A DNA stretch of 64,000 nucleotides from an uncultured Clostridium sp. (GCA_947427205.1 CANEHB010000002.1:111873-175872), one strand, 5' to 3'; shown: positions 25,732 to 35,176, counted from the stretch's first letter. The notes: generated by a model not told the origin, from the letters alone. Numbers and translations are program-made.

Positions 25732-26199
25732 ATGAAAGAAAAATTAAAAATTATATTTTTAATAATTTTATTTGTATTAATATTATTTGGAATTAAAGTC
25801 CTTTTAGATAATCAAAATCAAAGCTTTGTTCAAAATCAAGTTAATAGTGAGAATTCTATTAATAATAAAACTGAAATAAATAGTATTAAAGAAAATGTTT
25901 TAGAAGTAACAAGTGAGAATTTTGAATTAGAAGTTTTAAATAGTGATAAAACAGTAATAATAGACTTTTATGCTGATTGGTGTACCCCTTGCAAAGTATT
26001 ATCTCCAATAGTAAAAGAAGTGGCAAATGAAAATGAAAATATAAAAGTAGTAAAAATAAATATAGATGAAGTTCAAGATATAGCAAATCAATATAGCATA
26101 ATGTCAATACCAACTTTAGTAGTTATAAAAAATGGAGAAGAAGTAAATAGGTCAGTTGGTGTAATATCAAAAACAGAAATAATAGATATGGTTAAATAG
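25732..26199 (+). CDS. Membrane-anchored extracytoplasmic thioredoxin
   Basis: Residues 6-25 are an uncleaved signal anchor (KIIFLIILFVLILFGIKVLL). A Asn/Ser-rich linker follows. Residues 60-155 form a thioredoxin fold with active site WCTPCK (Cys84, Cys87) and the cis-Pro region SIPTLVV. It lies outside the membrane and is probably reduced by the adjacent CcdA. Likely clients are extracellular disulfide proteins, for example in spore formation. The ribosome site is ATAGGAGAG. Confidence 0.92.
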   Translation: MKEKLKIIFLIILFVLILFGIKVLLDNQNQSFVQNQVNSENSINNKTEINSIKENVLEVTSENFELEVLNSDKTVIIDFYADWCTPCKVLSPIVKEVANENENIKVVKINIDEVQDIANQYSIMSIPTLVVIKNGEEVNRSVGVISKTEIIDMVK

Positions 26200-26214
26200 A
26201 AAAGGTGATAAATA

Positions 26215-27294
26215 ATGTTTAATGTAGGAATTATAGGAATAGGATTTTTAGGAGGATCTCTTGTAAAGAGTTTATCAAAATCAGAAAAAGTAAAAAAAAT
26301 TGTAGCATATGACAAAAATTTAGAAAGTTTAGAAAAGGCATATTCTGATGGAGTCATAACAGAATATACAATTGAAGTTAATGAGAAGTTTAGTGATTGT
26401 GACGTGGTATTTATTTGTACACCAGTAAGTTTTATTTCAGAGTATGTAAAAACTTTGAAAAAATACGTGAAAAAAGATTGCATTATAACAGATACAGGAA
26501 GTACAAAGAAAACTATTTTAAATGATACTAAAAAAATAGATGTAGAATTTATAGGTGGACATCCTATGATAGGATCAGAAAGGTCTGGATATATGACTTC
26601 AAAAGACTTACTTTTTGAAAATTCTTACTATATAATTACAAAAAGTAATTCAAATAAGCCAGAATCTATAGAAAAATTAAAAGAGTTAATCTTAGAAATA
26701 AAAGCCATACCAATTATTATAGATGAGAAAAAACATGATTATATAACTTCTGTAATAAGTCATGTTCCACATGTAATTGCATCAAGTTTAGTTAGATTAG
26801 TAAAAAATTTAGATGATGAAAATGAAACTATGAAAACTTTATGTGCAGGTGGATTTAAAGATATTACTAGAATTGCCTCATCAGATCCAACTATGTGGGA
26901 AAATATTTGTAATGAAAACAAAGAAGAGATTGTAAATACTTTAAATTTATTAATTAAAATTTTGGAGGACTTTAAAGAAAATATAGACAATAGAAACGAA
27001 ACATATGATTTTTTCGAAATTTCTAAAATTTATAGAGATAGTTTTATTAATAAGAAAATTAATGGAAACACAATGCCAGAATTGAATATTAGTATAAAAG
27101 ATGAAAATGGTTCAATAGCAAAAATAACAACTATATTAAGTGAAAATGATATAGGAATTAAAAATATTGAAGTTTTAAATAATAGAGAAAATAATTTTGG
27201 AGCATTAAAAGTAGTTGTAAGAAATTATGAAGAGATGGAAAAAGGTTACAAAATTATTAAAGATTTAGGATATGAGATTAGGAAAATGAATTAA
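26215..27294 (+). CDS. tyrA: Prephenate dehydrogenase with C-terminal ACT domain
   Basis: The N-terminal Rossmann motif is GIIGIGFLGGSLVKSL. DTGSTKKTIL, GGHPMIGSERSGY and the HDYITSVISHVPHVIAS block are typical of TyrA. Residues about 290-359 form an ACT domain (PELNISIKDENGSIAKITTILSE), the usual site of tyrosine feedback. The enzyme makes 4-hydroxyphenylpyruvate from prephenate with NAD+. It begins a Phe/Tyr set with pheA and an aminotransferase. It starts 15 bases after the thioredoxin gene. Confidence 0.94.
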   Translation: MFNVGIIGIGFLGGSLVKSLSKSEKVKKIVAYDKNLESLEKAYSDGVITEYTIEVNEKFSDCDVVFICTPVSFISEYVKTLKKYVKKDCIITDTGSTKKTILNDTKKIDVEFIGGHPMIGSERSGYMTSKDLLFENSYYIITKSNSNKPESIEKLKELILEIKAIPIIIDEKKHDYITSVISHVPHVIASSLVRLVKNLDDENETMKTLCAGGFKDITRIASSDPTMWENICNENKEEIVNTLNLLIKILEDFKENIDNRNETYDFFEISKIYRDSFINKKINGNTMPELNISIKDENGSIAKITTILSENDIGIKNIEVLNNRENNFGALKVVVRNYEEMEKGYKIIKDLGYEIRKMN

Positions 27295-27376
27295 TTTAAA
27301 GTAGTAGGAAAGGTTATTTGAAAGAAAGTTAAAATTTTTCATAACTATGTATACCTTCTAGCTAAGCAAGAGAGGA

Positions 27377-28189
27377 ATGAAATTTAAAATGAAAGTAGGA
27401 TATTTAGGACCAAAAGGTACATTTTCATATGAAGCATGTATGGAATATTGTAAAAAATCAGAAGAAAAAATAGAATATAAAACAATATTAGATACTATTT
27501 TAGCTTTAGAAAATAACGAAGTAGATGAAGCAATTGTTCCAATAGAAAATTCTTTGCAAGGTTGTGTTACAGATGCAATAGATACTTTAATACAAAATGA
27601 AGATATAAAAGTAAAAGGCGAAATTTTGTTAGATATTAAACAAAATTTAATGTCAAATAAAAAATGTAATTTAGAAGATATAAAAACAGTATATTCACAT
27701 CCACAAGCTTTAGCGCAATGTAAAAAATTTTTAGAAACTAAGATGCCACTTGCAGAAACTATACCTGTAGAAAGTACAGCAGGAGCTGCAAAAAAAGTAA
27801 GTGAAAGTGATGAAATATGTGCGTGTATAGGAAACATATCATGTTTAAATGAATATAATTTAGATTTAATGCAATCAAGTATTCAAGATAATATGTTTAA
27901 TAAAACTAAATTTTGGATATTAAGTAAAAATGATAGTAAAAATATTATCGAAAATAAGATGTCTTTAATATTTTCGGTAAAAGATAAGCCAGGTGCATTA
28001 TATAATGTTTTAGAGATTTTTAACAAATACAACTTGAATCTTACTAAAATAGAATCAAGACCAGCAAAAACTGTTTTAGGAGAATACATATTTTGGATAG
28101 ATGTTTCAATAGAAAATAAAAATGACGAAGAAGCAATTAGAGAAATTAAACAAAAAGGAATTTTTGTTAGAGTTTTAGGAAAATATTAA
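27377..28189 (+). CDS. pheA: Prephenate dehydratase with ACT domain
   Basis: Family blocks are in order: VGYLGPKGTFSYEA, EAIVPIENSLQGCVTDAIDTL, KTVYSHPQALAQCKKFL, ESTAGAAKKVSE, NKTKFWILSK (the TRF-like motif, here TKF) and the ACT domain SLIFSVKDKPGALYNVLEIF with ESRPAKT, the phenylalanine-binding ESRP motif. It converts prephenate to phenylpyruvate. The chorismate mutase domain found in some PheA proteins is absent. The start is either 27377 (close to GAGAGG) or the Met 12 bases later. Confidence 0.95.
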   Translation: MKFKMKVGYLGPKGTFSYEACMEYCKKSEEKIEYKTILDTILALENNEVDEAIVPIENSLQGCVTDAIDTLIQNEDIKVKGEILLDIKQNLMSNKKCNLEDIKTVYSHPQALAQCKKFLETKMPLAETIPVESTAGAAKKVSESDEICACIGNISCLNEYNLDLMQSSIQDNMFNKTKFWILSKNDSKNIIENKMSLIFSVKDKPGALYNVLEIFNKYNLNLTKIESRPAKTVLGEYIFWIDVSIENKNDEEAIREIKQKGIFVRVLGKY

Positions 28190-28326
28190 TAAAAGAAATC
28201 GTATGTTTTCTAAAATATAAATATAATATTTTATGAAAAGATCCAAATAATAGAAAGATATGAATAGACTATATTTGTTTATAAATAAGTTATAGAAATT
28301 TTCTAAAATAGGAAAAGAGGATAGAT

Positions 28327-29511
28327 ATGATATCAGATAAAATGAAAAAACTAGTGAAAAATAATTCAGTAATAAGAGAAATGTTTGAAGAAGGAAAAAG
28401 GCTAGAAAAAATATATGGAAAAGAAAATGTATATGATTTTAGTTTAGGAAATCCAAATGTTCCAGCACCAAAAGAAGTAAAAGAAGCAATAATTGACATT
28501 GTTCAAAATGAAGATCCATGTACTTTACATGGATACATGAATAATGGTGGATTTGAAGATGTAAGAGAAAAAGTTGCAAATTCAATAAATAATAAATTTT
28601 CTACTAATTTTAATTATCAAAATATTATAATGACAGTTGGAGCAGCAAGTGGGTTAAATATAGTATTAAAATCTATAATAAATTTAGATGATGAGGTTAT
28701 AGTATTTTCACCATATTTTAGTGAATACAATAATTATATTCATAATTATGATGGAAAAGTTATAGTAGTTAGTCCAAATACAGAAAATTTTGAGCCAAAC
28801 TTAATAGAATTTGAAAAAAAGATAAGTGAAAAAACAAAAGCAGTAATAATAAACACACCTAATAATCCAACAGGTGTAATATATTCAGAAGAAACTATAA
28901 TAAAATTAACTAATATAATGAAGAAAAAAGAAAAAGAATTTAGTCATCAAATATACTTAATATCTGATGAACCATATAGAGAGCTTGTTTACGAAGGTGA
29001 CGAAGTACCATATATCACAAAATATTATAATAACACCTTTATTGTTTATTCATATAGTAAATCTTTATCATTACCAGGAGAAAGAATAGGATATGTAGTT
29101 ATACCAAATGAATTAGAAGAATCAAGAGAAATGATAGAAGCTGTTACTATTGCAAATAGAATAATAGGATGCGTAAATGCACCTTCATTAATGCAAAAAG
29201 TAATACCATATTGTTTAGATTTAAAAACAGATATAGAAAGCTATAATAAAAATCGTAATTTATTATACAGTATTTTAACAGAAAATAATTTTAAATGCAT
29301 AAAACCACAAGGAGCATTTTATTTGTTTGTAAAAACTCCAATAGATGATGATAAAGAATTTTGTAATATAGCTAAAAAGTATAATTTATTATTTGTACCT
29401 GGTAGTTCTTTTGCCTGTTCAGGGTATGTAAGAATTGCATATTGTGTATCTTATGAAATGATAGAAAGTTCAAGAAAGGCATTTGAAGAACTAGCTAAAA
29501 ACTTTAATTAA
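28327..29511 (+). CDS. PLP-dependent class I/II aminotransferase, probably aromatic
   Basis: The 394-residue fold-type I enzyme has YDFSLGNPNVPAP, the NTPNNPTGVIYS Asn/Pro block, SDEPYRELVY and the PLP lysine in YSYSKSLSLPGERIGY, with FACSGYVRIAYC (substrate Arg) near the end. It sits directly after tyrA and pheA, so transamination of phenylpyruvate and 4-hydroxyphenylpyruvate to Phe and Tyr is the likely role. Aspartate or alanine specificity cannot be excluded from sequence. The ribosome site is AAAAGAGG. Confidence 0.88.
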   Translation: MISDKMKKLVKNNSVIREMFEEGKRLEKIYGKENVYDFSLGNPNVPAPKEVKEAIIDIVQNEDPCTLHGYMNNGGFEDVREKVANSINNKFSTNFNYQNIIMTVGAASGLNIVLKSIINLDDEVIVFSPYFSEYNNYIHNYDGKVIVVSPNTENFEPNLIEFEKKISEKTKAVIINTPNNPTGVIYSEETIIKLTNIMKKKEKEFSHQIYLISDEPYRELVYEGDEVPYITKYYNNTFIVYSYSKSLSLPGERIGYVVIPNELEESREMIEAVTIANRIIGCVNAPSLMQKVIPYCLDLKTDIESYNKNRNLLYSILTENNFKCIKPQGAFYLFVKTPIDDDKEFCNIAKKYNLLFVPGSSFACSGYVRIAYCVSYEMIESSRKAFEELAKNFN

Positions 29512-29604
29512 AACATTATAATCTATAATTTATATGCTTAATTTTAATATATAGAGTTTTCTATATAATTTTAATTAAATCTTAAGATTTATAATAAATA
29601 ATAT

Positions 29605-30162
29605 ATGTTAGAATATAGTAAGTTTATAGGAGAGATTATAGTGAAATATATTTTGAGTTTTGCAATATTAATTTTAATATATATATTAATTTATTATAAA
29701 AGTTTAAAGTCAAAAAGTAGAGAATATAAAATAAAGTTTTCATTATTTTATTGCTATATTACAATAGTTTTATTTGCAACAATAATGCCATTTAGAATTA
29801 TACAACCAGGTAAAAATGAGTTATTTTATAGGAGATTAAATTTAGTACCCTTTAGAGATATTTATAATAGTTATAGAGGTGCTATAAAAGATATGATATT
29901 AAATGTATTAATGTTTATACCTTTTGGATTTTTAATTTCTTTATTAAAAGAAAAAACTTTATTAAAAACAATAGTATTATCTTTTTTATTTAGTTTATTT
30001 ATTGAAACTACACAATTATTATATGCTTGGACATCTATTACAAGCATAAGAACTTGTGACATAACAGATGTAATTACAAACACAACAGGTGGAATAATAG
30101 GTTTCTTATTATATAAATTATTTAGTATTTTAATTAAGAAAGTAAAAGTAATTATTTTTTAA
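29605..30162 (+). CDS. VanZ-family membrane protein
   Basis: Five membrane segments are predicted in up to 185 residues. The VanZ pattern is present: ATIMPFRI near the start, NLVPFRDI, DMILNVLMFIPFGFLI, IETTQLLY and RTCDITDVITNTTGGIIGF. VanZ homologues occur widely; the original one gives low-level teicoplanin resistance, but most members are of unknown function. A GTG at 29641 after TAGGAGAG is a better-supported start than the ATG at 29605 and would shorten the protein by 12 residues. Confidence 0.85.
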   Translation: MLEYSKFIGEIIVKYILSFAILILIYILIYYKSLKSKSREYKIKFSLFYCYITIVLFATIMPFRIIQPGKNELFYRRLNLVPFRDIYNSYRGAIKDMILNVLMFIPFGFLISLLKEKTLLKTIVLSFLFSLFIETTQLLYAWTSITSIRTCDITDVITNTTGGIIGFLLYKLFSILIKKVKVIIF

Positions 30163-30174
30163 AACCTTAAATTA

Positions 30175-30247
30175 TTGACATTTTGATATTTCTGTTATAA
30201 TTTAATAGTGTAGCAGTGTAACAATTAACACATAGAGTCATGTGTTA
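30175..30247 (+). promoter_or_regulatory. Promoter and 5' hairpin of the FAD dehydrogenase gene
   Basis: TTGACA at 30175-30180 and TATAAT at 30196-30201 are only 15 bases apart. TAATTT at 30198-30203 would give 17. Downstream, TAACACAT (30226-30233) and ATGTGTTA (30240-30247) form a perfect stem in the leader, 21 bases before the GAGGAGG ribosome site. Confidence 0.55.
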
Positions 30248-30280
30248 GTAGAAAATGGCATTAGTTCAGAGGAGGTTATC

Positions 30281-31708
30281 ATGAGTAATGCAGGCAATCG
30301 GTTTGATTTAATTGTGGTTGGAGGCGGACCAGCAGGTATGTTTTGTGCCTACGAAATGCTTCAAAGATCCCCAGAAAAGAAAATATTAATTATTGAACGG
30401 GGAAAAATGGTTCAGAAACGAAATTGTCCTGAAAAAGTAACTGGAAAATGTATGAAGTGCAAACCATTTTGCAATATCACAAATGGTTCTTCAGGAGCAG
30501 GAGCTTTTTCGGATGGGAAATTATCATTATTTAATCAGGAAGATGATGATTTCTACGTAGGTGGAAACCTTCATAAATATTTGGGGGTTGATCAGACCAA
30601 AAAAGTTATTACCTATACAGATGAAATTTACCTTAAATTTGGAGCGACTACGGAGCTTCAGGGGGTAAAATATCCTGCAGAGGTAGCTAAAATCAGAAAG
30701 AGTGCAGAAAAAGCGGGATTAGATTTGGTTAATATTCCTATTAGACATCTTGGCACAGACAAAGCACATGTTATTTATAAGGCGATAGAAGACTACCTGA
30801 AAAATAACGGAGTTACAACTTTATTTGAAACAGAGGTAACAGACCTTATAGTTGAAAATAATGTTGTATGTGGTGTGATGTATAAGCCGGTGCAAGATAG
30901 CGAATTTAAGAAAGCTTTGGCTGATAAAGTGGTTTTAGCTGTCGGAAGAGGCGGAGCAGATTGGCTGGAAGTGATGTGCAAAAATCATCAGATTGTTTCA
31001 TCACCTGCTGTTCTTGATGTAGGCGTAAGATTTGAACTTCCTGATGCAGTAATGAGTGACATCAACTCATATATGTATGAAGGAAAGTTTGTAGGAAAGC
31101 CTAATCCGTTTAACGACAAGGTTCGTACTTTCTGTCAGAATCCATCTGGATTTGTTTCTGCAGAGGTGTACAAAAATGGTTTGATTTTGGCAAATGGCCA
31201 TTCATGTAAAGATACCAAAAGCAACAATACCAATTTGGCACTGTTAGTTTCAATAAGTCTTCCTGGAGTGGATACTCCGATGGAATATTCGCGCAATATT
31301 GCCAGAAATTTGAATAACCTCGCTTTGGGGCAGGTAATGGTTCAGAGATTTGGAGATATTATTGATGGAAGAAAGACTTTAAAGGAAGATTTGGAAGCTA
31401 ACAGCGTTGAGCCGACTCTTAAGTCTGCGATTCCAGGAGATATCAGCTTAGGAATGCCTTTTAGGATAATGACTGATATTGTTGGCTTTATTTATATGAT
31501 GGATAACGTAGTACAGGGATTTGCTGCTGCTGACAATTTACTTTATGGACCTGAGCTTAAGTTTTACAGTAATAAAGTGGAGCTTAGCAATGAGTTTGAA
31601 ACAAGCGTGAAAGGTTTGTATGCTATTGGAGATGGATGTGGTTTAACTCGTGGTCTTATGATGGCATCAGCTTCTGGGGTTCAATTGGCCAGAAATCTGT
31701 GTAGATAA
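30281..31708 (+). CDS. FAD-dependent dehydrogenase (COG2509-like), G+C-rich import
   Basis: The ATG at 30281 after GAGGAGG gives 475 residues. The FAD fold is clear: DLIVVGGGPAGMFCAYEML, the later IIERG strand end, a Cys cluster (NCPEKVTGKCMKCKPFCN), GAGAFSDGKLSLF, VVLAVGRGGADWL, and the FAD-closing LYAIGDGCGLTRGLMMASASG. It belongs to the large uncharacterised 'FAD-dependent dehydrogenase' family common in Clostridia. The gene is visibly richer in G and C than its neighbours and uses codons such as CGG (codons 7 and 40), CGC and GCG, so it is probably a recent acquisition. Confidence 0.9.
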   Translation: MSNAGNRFDLIVVGGGPAGMFCAYEMLQRSPEKKILIIERGKMVQKRNCPEKVTGKCMKCKPFCNITNGSSGAGAFSDGKLSLFNQEDDDFYVGGNLHKYLGVDQTKKVITYTDEIYLKFGATTELQGVKYPAEVAKIRKSAEKAGLDLVNIPIRHLGTDKAHVIYKAIEDYLKNNGVTTLFETEVTDLIVENNVVCGVMYKPVQDSEFKKALADKVVLAVGRGGADWLEVMCKNHQIVSSPAVLDVGVRFELPDAVMSDINSYMYEGKFVGKPNPFNDKVRTFCQNPSGFVSAEVYKNGLILANGHSCKDTKSNNTNLALLVSISLPGVDTPMEYSRNIARNLNNLALGQVMVQRFGDIIDGRKTLKEDLEANSVEPTLKSAIPGDISLGMPFRIMTDIVGFIYMMDNVVQGFAAADNLLYGPELKFYSNKVELSNEFETSVKGLYAIGDGCGLTRGLMMASASGVQLARNLCR

Positions 31709-31724
31709 TGCATAGTACCAATAT

Positions 31725-31757
31725 GGGGGAGTTCTTTTAACAGAAGAGCTCCCCTTA
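31725..31757 (+). terminator. Terminator-like hairpin after the FAD dehydrogenase
   Basis: GGGGAGTTCTT (31726-31736) pairs with AAGAGCTCCCC (31744-31754) with one G-U pair. The T run after it is weak (TTATGGTATTTTG). Its high G+C shows that it came with the gene. Confidence 0.7.
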
Positions 31758-31839
31758 TGGTATTTTGTTTAGGAAAGAACTTCATGCTTTAAATTTTATA
31801 AAATTTTGTAACCTTTTCTGAAAAAATGGTATTATGTAA

Positions 31840-32427
31840 GTGAAAGTACTTTTTGATAAGGAGTTTAGATCTAAATTGGATAACAGGACAATTGCAGATT
31901 TCGAAAATAATAACATTTTAAATATTGAAGAAATAATAGAAAACTATAACTCTTATATTTATACAATATTAAAAAATAGTATGAGTGATAGTGAAGATAT
32001 AGAAGAAATACTATCAGATGTGTTTATGATATTATGGAAAAATTATGAAAAAATTGATAAAAGCATAAAAGTAAAACCTTATCTAGTTGGAATAACTAGA
32101 AATTTGATTAGAAAAAAATATAGAATATTAAATGTAAAACATACTATAGAAAATATAGAAGATTATGAAAATGAAGTTAGTGATTATATAAACATTGAAG
32201 TATTAGTAGAAAAAAACGAAAAAAGCAAAATTATATCGGATACAATTGATAGTATGAAGAAAGAAGAAAAGCAAATATTTATAATGTTTTATTACAAATC
32301 AAAAAAAATTAAAGAAATTTCAAAAGAGCTTAACATTTCAGAAGCAAAAGTTAAAATAACTCTACATAGATTAAGAAAATTCGTAAAAAAGAAATTAAAA
32401 GAAAGAGGGTATGACTATGGAAAATAA
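31840..32427 (+). CDS. ECF-type RNA polymerase sigma factor
   Basis: The protein has about 195 residues from a GTG start. Region 2 (IIENYNSYIYTILKNSMSDSEDIEEILSDVFMILWKNYEK) and region 4 (MKKEEKQIFIMFYYKSKKIKEISKELNISEAKVKITLHRLRKFVKKKL) are clear. The ribosome site before the GTG is poor, and the first ~35 residues are atypical, so a later start is possible. The end overlaps the next gene, a membrane protein that is probably its anti-sigma factor. The pair forms one operon. Confidence 0.85.
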   Translation: MKVLFDKEFRSKLDNRTIADFENNNILNIEEIIENYNSYIYTILKNSMSDSEDIEEILSDVFMILWKNYEKIDKSIKVKPYLVGITRNLIRKKYRILNVKHTIENIEDYENEVSDYINIEVLVEKNEKSKIISDTIDSMKKEEKQIFIMFYYKSKKIKEISKELNISEAKVKITLHRLRKFVKKKLKERGYDYGK

Positions 32428-32863
32428 TGAATTAAATAATAGAATATTAAAAAATGTTAGAAACAGAATAGTTGTATCCAATCTAGAAAAGGAGGAGGCT
32501 ATGAAAATAGAAAATAGAAGAAAAGTTATATCATTATGTGCAACAGTTGTACTATTACTATCTGGAAGCTTTTTAACAGTAAATGCAGCAACAGATGGAA
32601 AATTAGCAGAAGATATAAAAGAAAAATATAAAGAAATAATTAATATTGACTACGATCAAAGTGAATATAAATTTGTAGATATGGAAGAAGGAAAAGACTC
32701 AGTATCAGGAGCAAATACTGTAACATACAGATTTATATCAAATGATAATTTAGAAGAAATGGATACAGTTATTTATACTGATAATTTAAATGAAGAAAAT
32801 TTAAAATTTAATTGGAATATTACCGAAGATGATGTATCAGAAGTAGTAATTGAAGATAAATAA
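32417..32863 (+). CDS. Probable membrane anti-sigma factor
   Basis: The ATG at 32417 (or 32411, both close to AAAGAGGG) overlaps the sigma gene. Residues 1-35 are a short charged cytoplasmic part, followed by one membrane segment (VISLCATVVLLLSGSFLTVNA). The remaining ~95 residues lie outside. The layout and coupling to an ECF gene indicate an anti-sigma factor of the ZAS-less kind. The N-terminal part is short for full sigma binding. The external domain has no recognised fold. Confidence 0.65.
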   Translation: MENNELNNRILKNVRNRIVVSNLEKEEAMKIENRRKVISLCATVVLLLSGSFLTVNAATDGKLAEDIKEKYKEIINIDYDQSEYKFVDMEEGKDSVSGANTVTYRFISNDNLEEMDTVIYTDNLNEENLKFNWNITEDDVSEVVIEDK

Positions 32864-32866
32864 TAG

Positions 32867-33067
32867 GGAATATTAGTTATATTTGATAATGGTGAAAAAA
32901 GAATAAAAGATATGAAACCATATTTAGAAAAAAGAGTTTTCAAAAAATTAAAGGATAAAGAATCTTTTAAATCAGTAAAAGTAGTTTATGGAGTAGTTAC
33001 ATGGAATGAAGATATTGATTTATGTGCAGATAGTATTTATGAATCTAGTTATTCTTATAATGAATAA
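32867..33067 (+). pseudogene. DUF2442-like gene remnant
   Basis: Directly after stops in this frame, 66 codons read GILVIFDNGEKRIKDMKPYLE...ESFKSVKVVYGVVTWNEDIDLCADSIYESSY. This matches the C-terminal part of DUF2442 proteins (often paired with DUF4160 in small toxin-antitoxin-like modules). The usual N-terminus is missing, there is no start codon with a ribosome site, and the preceding gene stops just before. It is best read as a 5'-truncated remnant. Confidence 0.65.
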
Positions 33068-33084
33068 TAAATGATTATAAGGAG

Positions 33085-33123
33085 CAGGTTAAAATTTTAA
33101 GTAATAAATTTTACCTGTTTTTT
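33085..33123 (+). terminator. Terminator after the DUF2442 remnant
   Basis: CAGGTTAAAATTT pairs with AAATTTTACCTG (to 33117), followed by TTTTTT. Confidence 0.8.
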
Positions 33124-33277
33124 ATATTATAGGAAATTAATCTGCAATTCCTATAATATAAAGTCTTAGGCAAATTTGCACGCGATTTGGTTATATAAAA
33201 TCAACGCATATAACAAAGACGAGGACATTTGCGTGTAGTTTTATCTTTTACAATTTTTATAATGTCCACTTTTGTTT
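33124..33277 (+). repeat. Structured intergenic repeat, copy D
   Basis: Module 1 is TATTATAGGAAATT...AATTCCTATAATA then TAAAGTCTTAGGCAAATTTGCACGCG. Module 2 is AACAAAGACGAGGACATTTGCGTG (from 33212) facing AATGTCCACTTTTGTT (33261-33276). It is one of the two most complete copies. The GCACGCG / GCGTG segments can pair between the modules. Confidence 0.65.
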
Positions 33278-33280
33278 TAT

Positions 33281-33290
33281 TTTGTCGAAA
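33281..33290 (+). promoter_or_regulatory. Perfect Spo0A box
   Basis: TTTGTCGAAA matches the published 0A-box consensus (TTTGTCRAA, core TGTCGAA). It lies 156 bases before the start of the acyl-CoA synthetase gene, in an intergenic stretch. Spo0A is encoded in this window. Confidence 0.5.
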
Positions 33291-33445
33291 TAACTTATTT
33301 TTTGTACTGACTTACCAGTCTAAAGATTTTTGTAGTTTTTTGTGGTATATTGAAATTATATTAATAAAGTATTTTATTATTGAATAAAATATTAGAGATA
33401 TTAAACGATAATTATTCGTGTATAGAAATAGGAGAAATTTATATC

Positions 33446-35176
33446 ATGGAAAATAAAAAAATATTTGAAGCTACAGAGTTTAAAAACATAAAGGAGATTA
33501 TATATAATTCATCAAAAGTTTATAGTGATGATATTGCATTTGTTATAAAACATCAAGAAAATAAAAAAGTAAGATATGAAAATGTAAGTTATAAAAGATT
33601 ATTAGAAGACATCAATAAACTAGGAACAGCACTTTTTAATATGGGATTTAAAGGAAAAAGAATTGCTGTAATAGGAAGAAATAGATATGAATGGGTAATA
33701 TCACATTTAGCAAATTTATTAGGGGGAATAATATCAATTCCGCTAGATAAAGATTTACAGTATGAAGAACTTGAAAATTCTTTAATTAGAAGTAAAGCAG
33801 ATTGTATAATATTTGATGAAAAATTAGAAGAAAAAATTTTAAAAATAAAAGAAAATAAAAATACAAATTTAGTCGAATATATTTGTATGAGTGACTTGTC
33901 TGGATATACTTCTATAAAAGAAACTATAAAAAAGGGTGAAGAGTTACTAAAAAATAGTGAAACAGATTATTTAAATACAAATATAGATGAAAATATAATG
34001 AATATTTTATTATTTACATCAGGAACAACCTCAAAATCAAAAGCAGTAATGCTTTCACAAAAAAATATAGCTTCAAATATATATGCACTTCAATCAGTTG
34101 AAGATATTAGAAAAACAGATACTAATATTGCATTTTTACCATTTCACCATATTTTTGGCTCAACTTGTTTAATAATGATGCTTGCTTGTGGTGTAAAAAC
34201 AGTATTTCCAGATGGACTAAGATATATAAAGCAAAACTTAAATGAGTATAAAGTTAGTGTGTTTGTTGGTGTACCAATTCTAGTAGAAGCTATTTATAAA
34301 ACTATAATGAAAGAGATTGAAAAACAAGGAAAAACAAATTTAATTAAATTTGCAAGAAAGATTAGTAATTTTCTATTAAAATTCAATATTGATATAAGAA
34401 GAAAATTATTTAAACAGGTAATTGATGCATTGGGTGGAAGCTTAAGACTTGTTATTTCAGGTGGAGCGCCAGCTGATTCAGAAATTTTGAAAGGATTTAA
34501 TGATTTAGGAGTAACAACATTACAAGGATATGGATTAAGTGAGACATCTCCAGTAATTGCAGCAGAAAATTATAATATAATGAAGCCAGGATCTGTTGGA
34601 TTACCAATGATTAATGATACTATTGAAGTAGTAAATAGAGATGAAAACGGAATTGGAGAGATCAGAGTTAAAGGACCAAATGTAATGATTGGATATTATG
34701 AAATGCCAGAGATTACAGCTGAGGTATTGAAAGATGGATGGTTTTATACAGGAGATTTAGGATATATAGATAAAGAAGGCTTAATATATATAACTGGAAG
34801 AAATAAAAATATGATAGTTTTAAAGAATGGTAAGAAAGTATTTCCAGAAGAATTAGAAACTTTAGTAAACAGACTAGAGATTGTAGAAGAATCAATGGTA
34901 TTTGGACTTCCAGATGAAAATGATAAGTCAGATATTAAATTATCAGTAAAAATTGTTTATAATAAAGAAGTAGCTAAAGAAAAATATGTTGATAAAAGTG
35001 AAGAGGAACTATATAATATTGTTTGGGAACAAATAAAAGAATTAAATAAAACTTTTCCAAGATATAAACATATTCAAAATTTAATTTTAACTGATGAAGA
35101 ACTTATAAAAACAACTACTAAAAAAGTAAAAAGACAAGAAGAAATGAAAAAAATCTTAGGAAAAAGTGAAGTTTAA
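33446..35176 (+). CDS. AMP-forming acyl-CoA synthetase (long-chain FadD-like)
   Basis: The ATG at 33446 follows AATAGGAGAAATT. An upstream in-frame TTG lacks support. The 576-residue enzyme has the adenylate motifs LLFTSGTTSKSKAVMLS (P-loop), FLPFHHIFGS, GYGLSETSP, WFYTGDLGYID and GRNKNMIVLKNGKKVFPEELE with the C-terminal KTTTKKVKR Lys region. It activates fatty acids to acyl-CoA. The relatively short C-terminal domain is normal for bacterial FadD. The substrate chain length cannot be read. It is transcribed alone. Confidence 0.9.
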   Translation: MENKKIFEATEFKNIKEIIYNSSKVYSDDIAFVIKHQENKKVRYENVSYKRLLEDINKLGTALFNMGFKGKRIAVIGRNRYEWVISHLANLLGGIISIPLDKDLQYEELENSLIRSKADCIIFDEKLEEKILKIKENKNTNLVEYICMSDLSGYTSIKETIKKGEELLKNSETDYLNTNIDENIMNILLFTSGTTSKSKAVMLSQKNIASNIYALQSVEDIRKTDTNIAFLPFHHIFGSTCLIMMLACGVKTVFPDGLRYIKQNLNEYKVSVFVGVPILVEAIYKTIMKEIEKQGKTNLIKFARKISNFLLKFNIDIRRKLFKQVIDALGGSLRLVISGGAPADSEILKGFNDLGVTTLQGYGLSETSPVIAAENYNIMKPGSVGLPMINDTIEVVNRDENGIGEIRVKGPNVMIGYYEMPEITAEVLKDGWFYTGDLGYIDKEGLIYITGRNKNMIVLKNGKKVFPEELETLVNRLEIVEESMVFGLPDENDKSDIKLSVKIVYNKEVAKEKYVDKSEEELYNIVWEQIKELNKTFPRYKHIQNLILTDEELIKTTTKKVKRQEEMKKILGKSEV

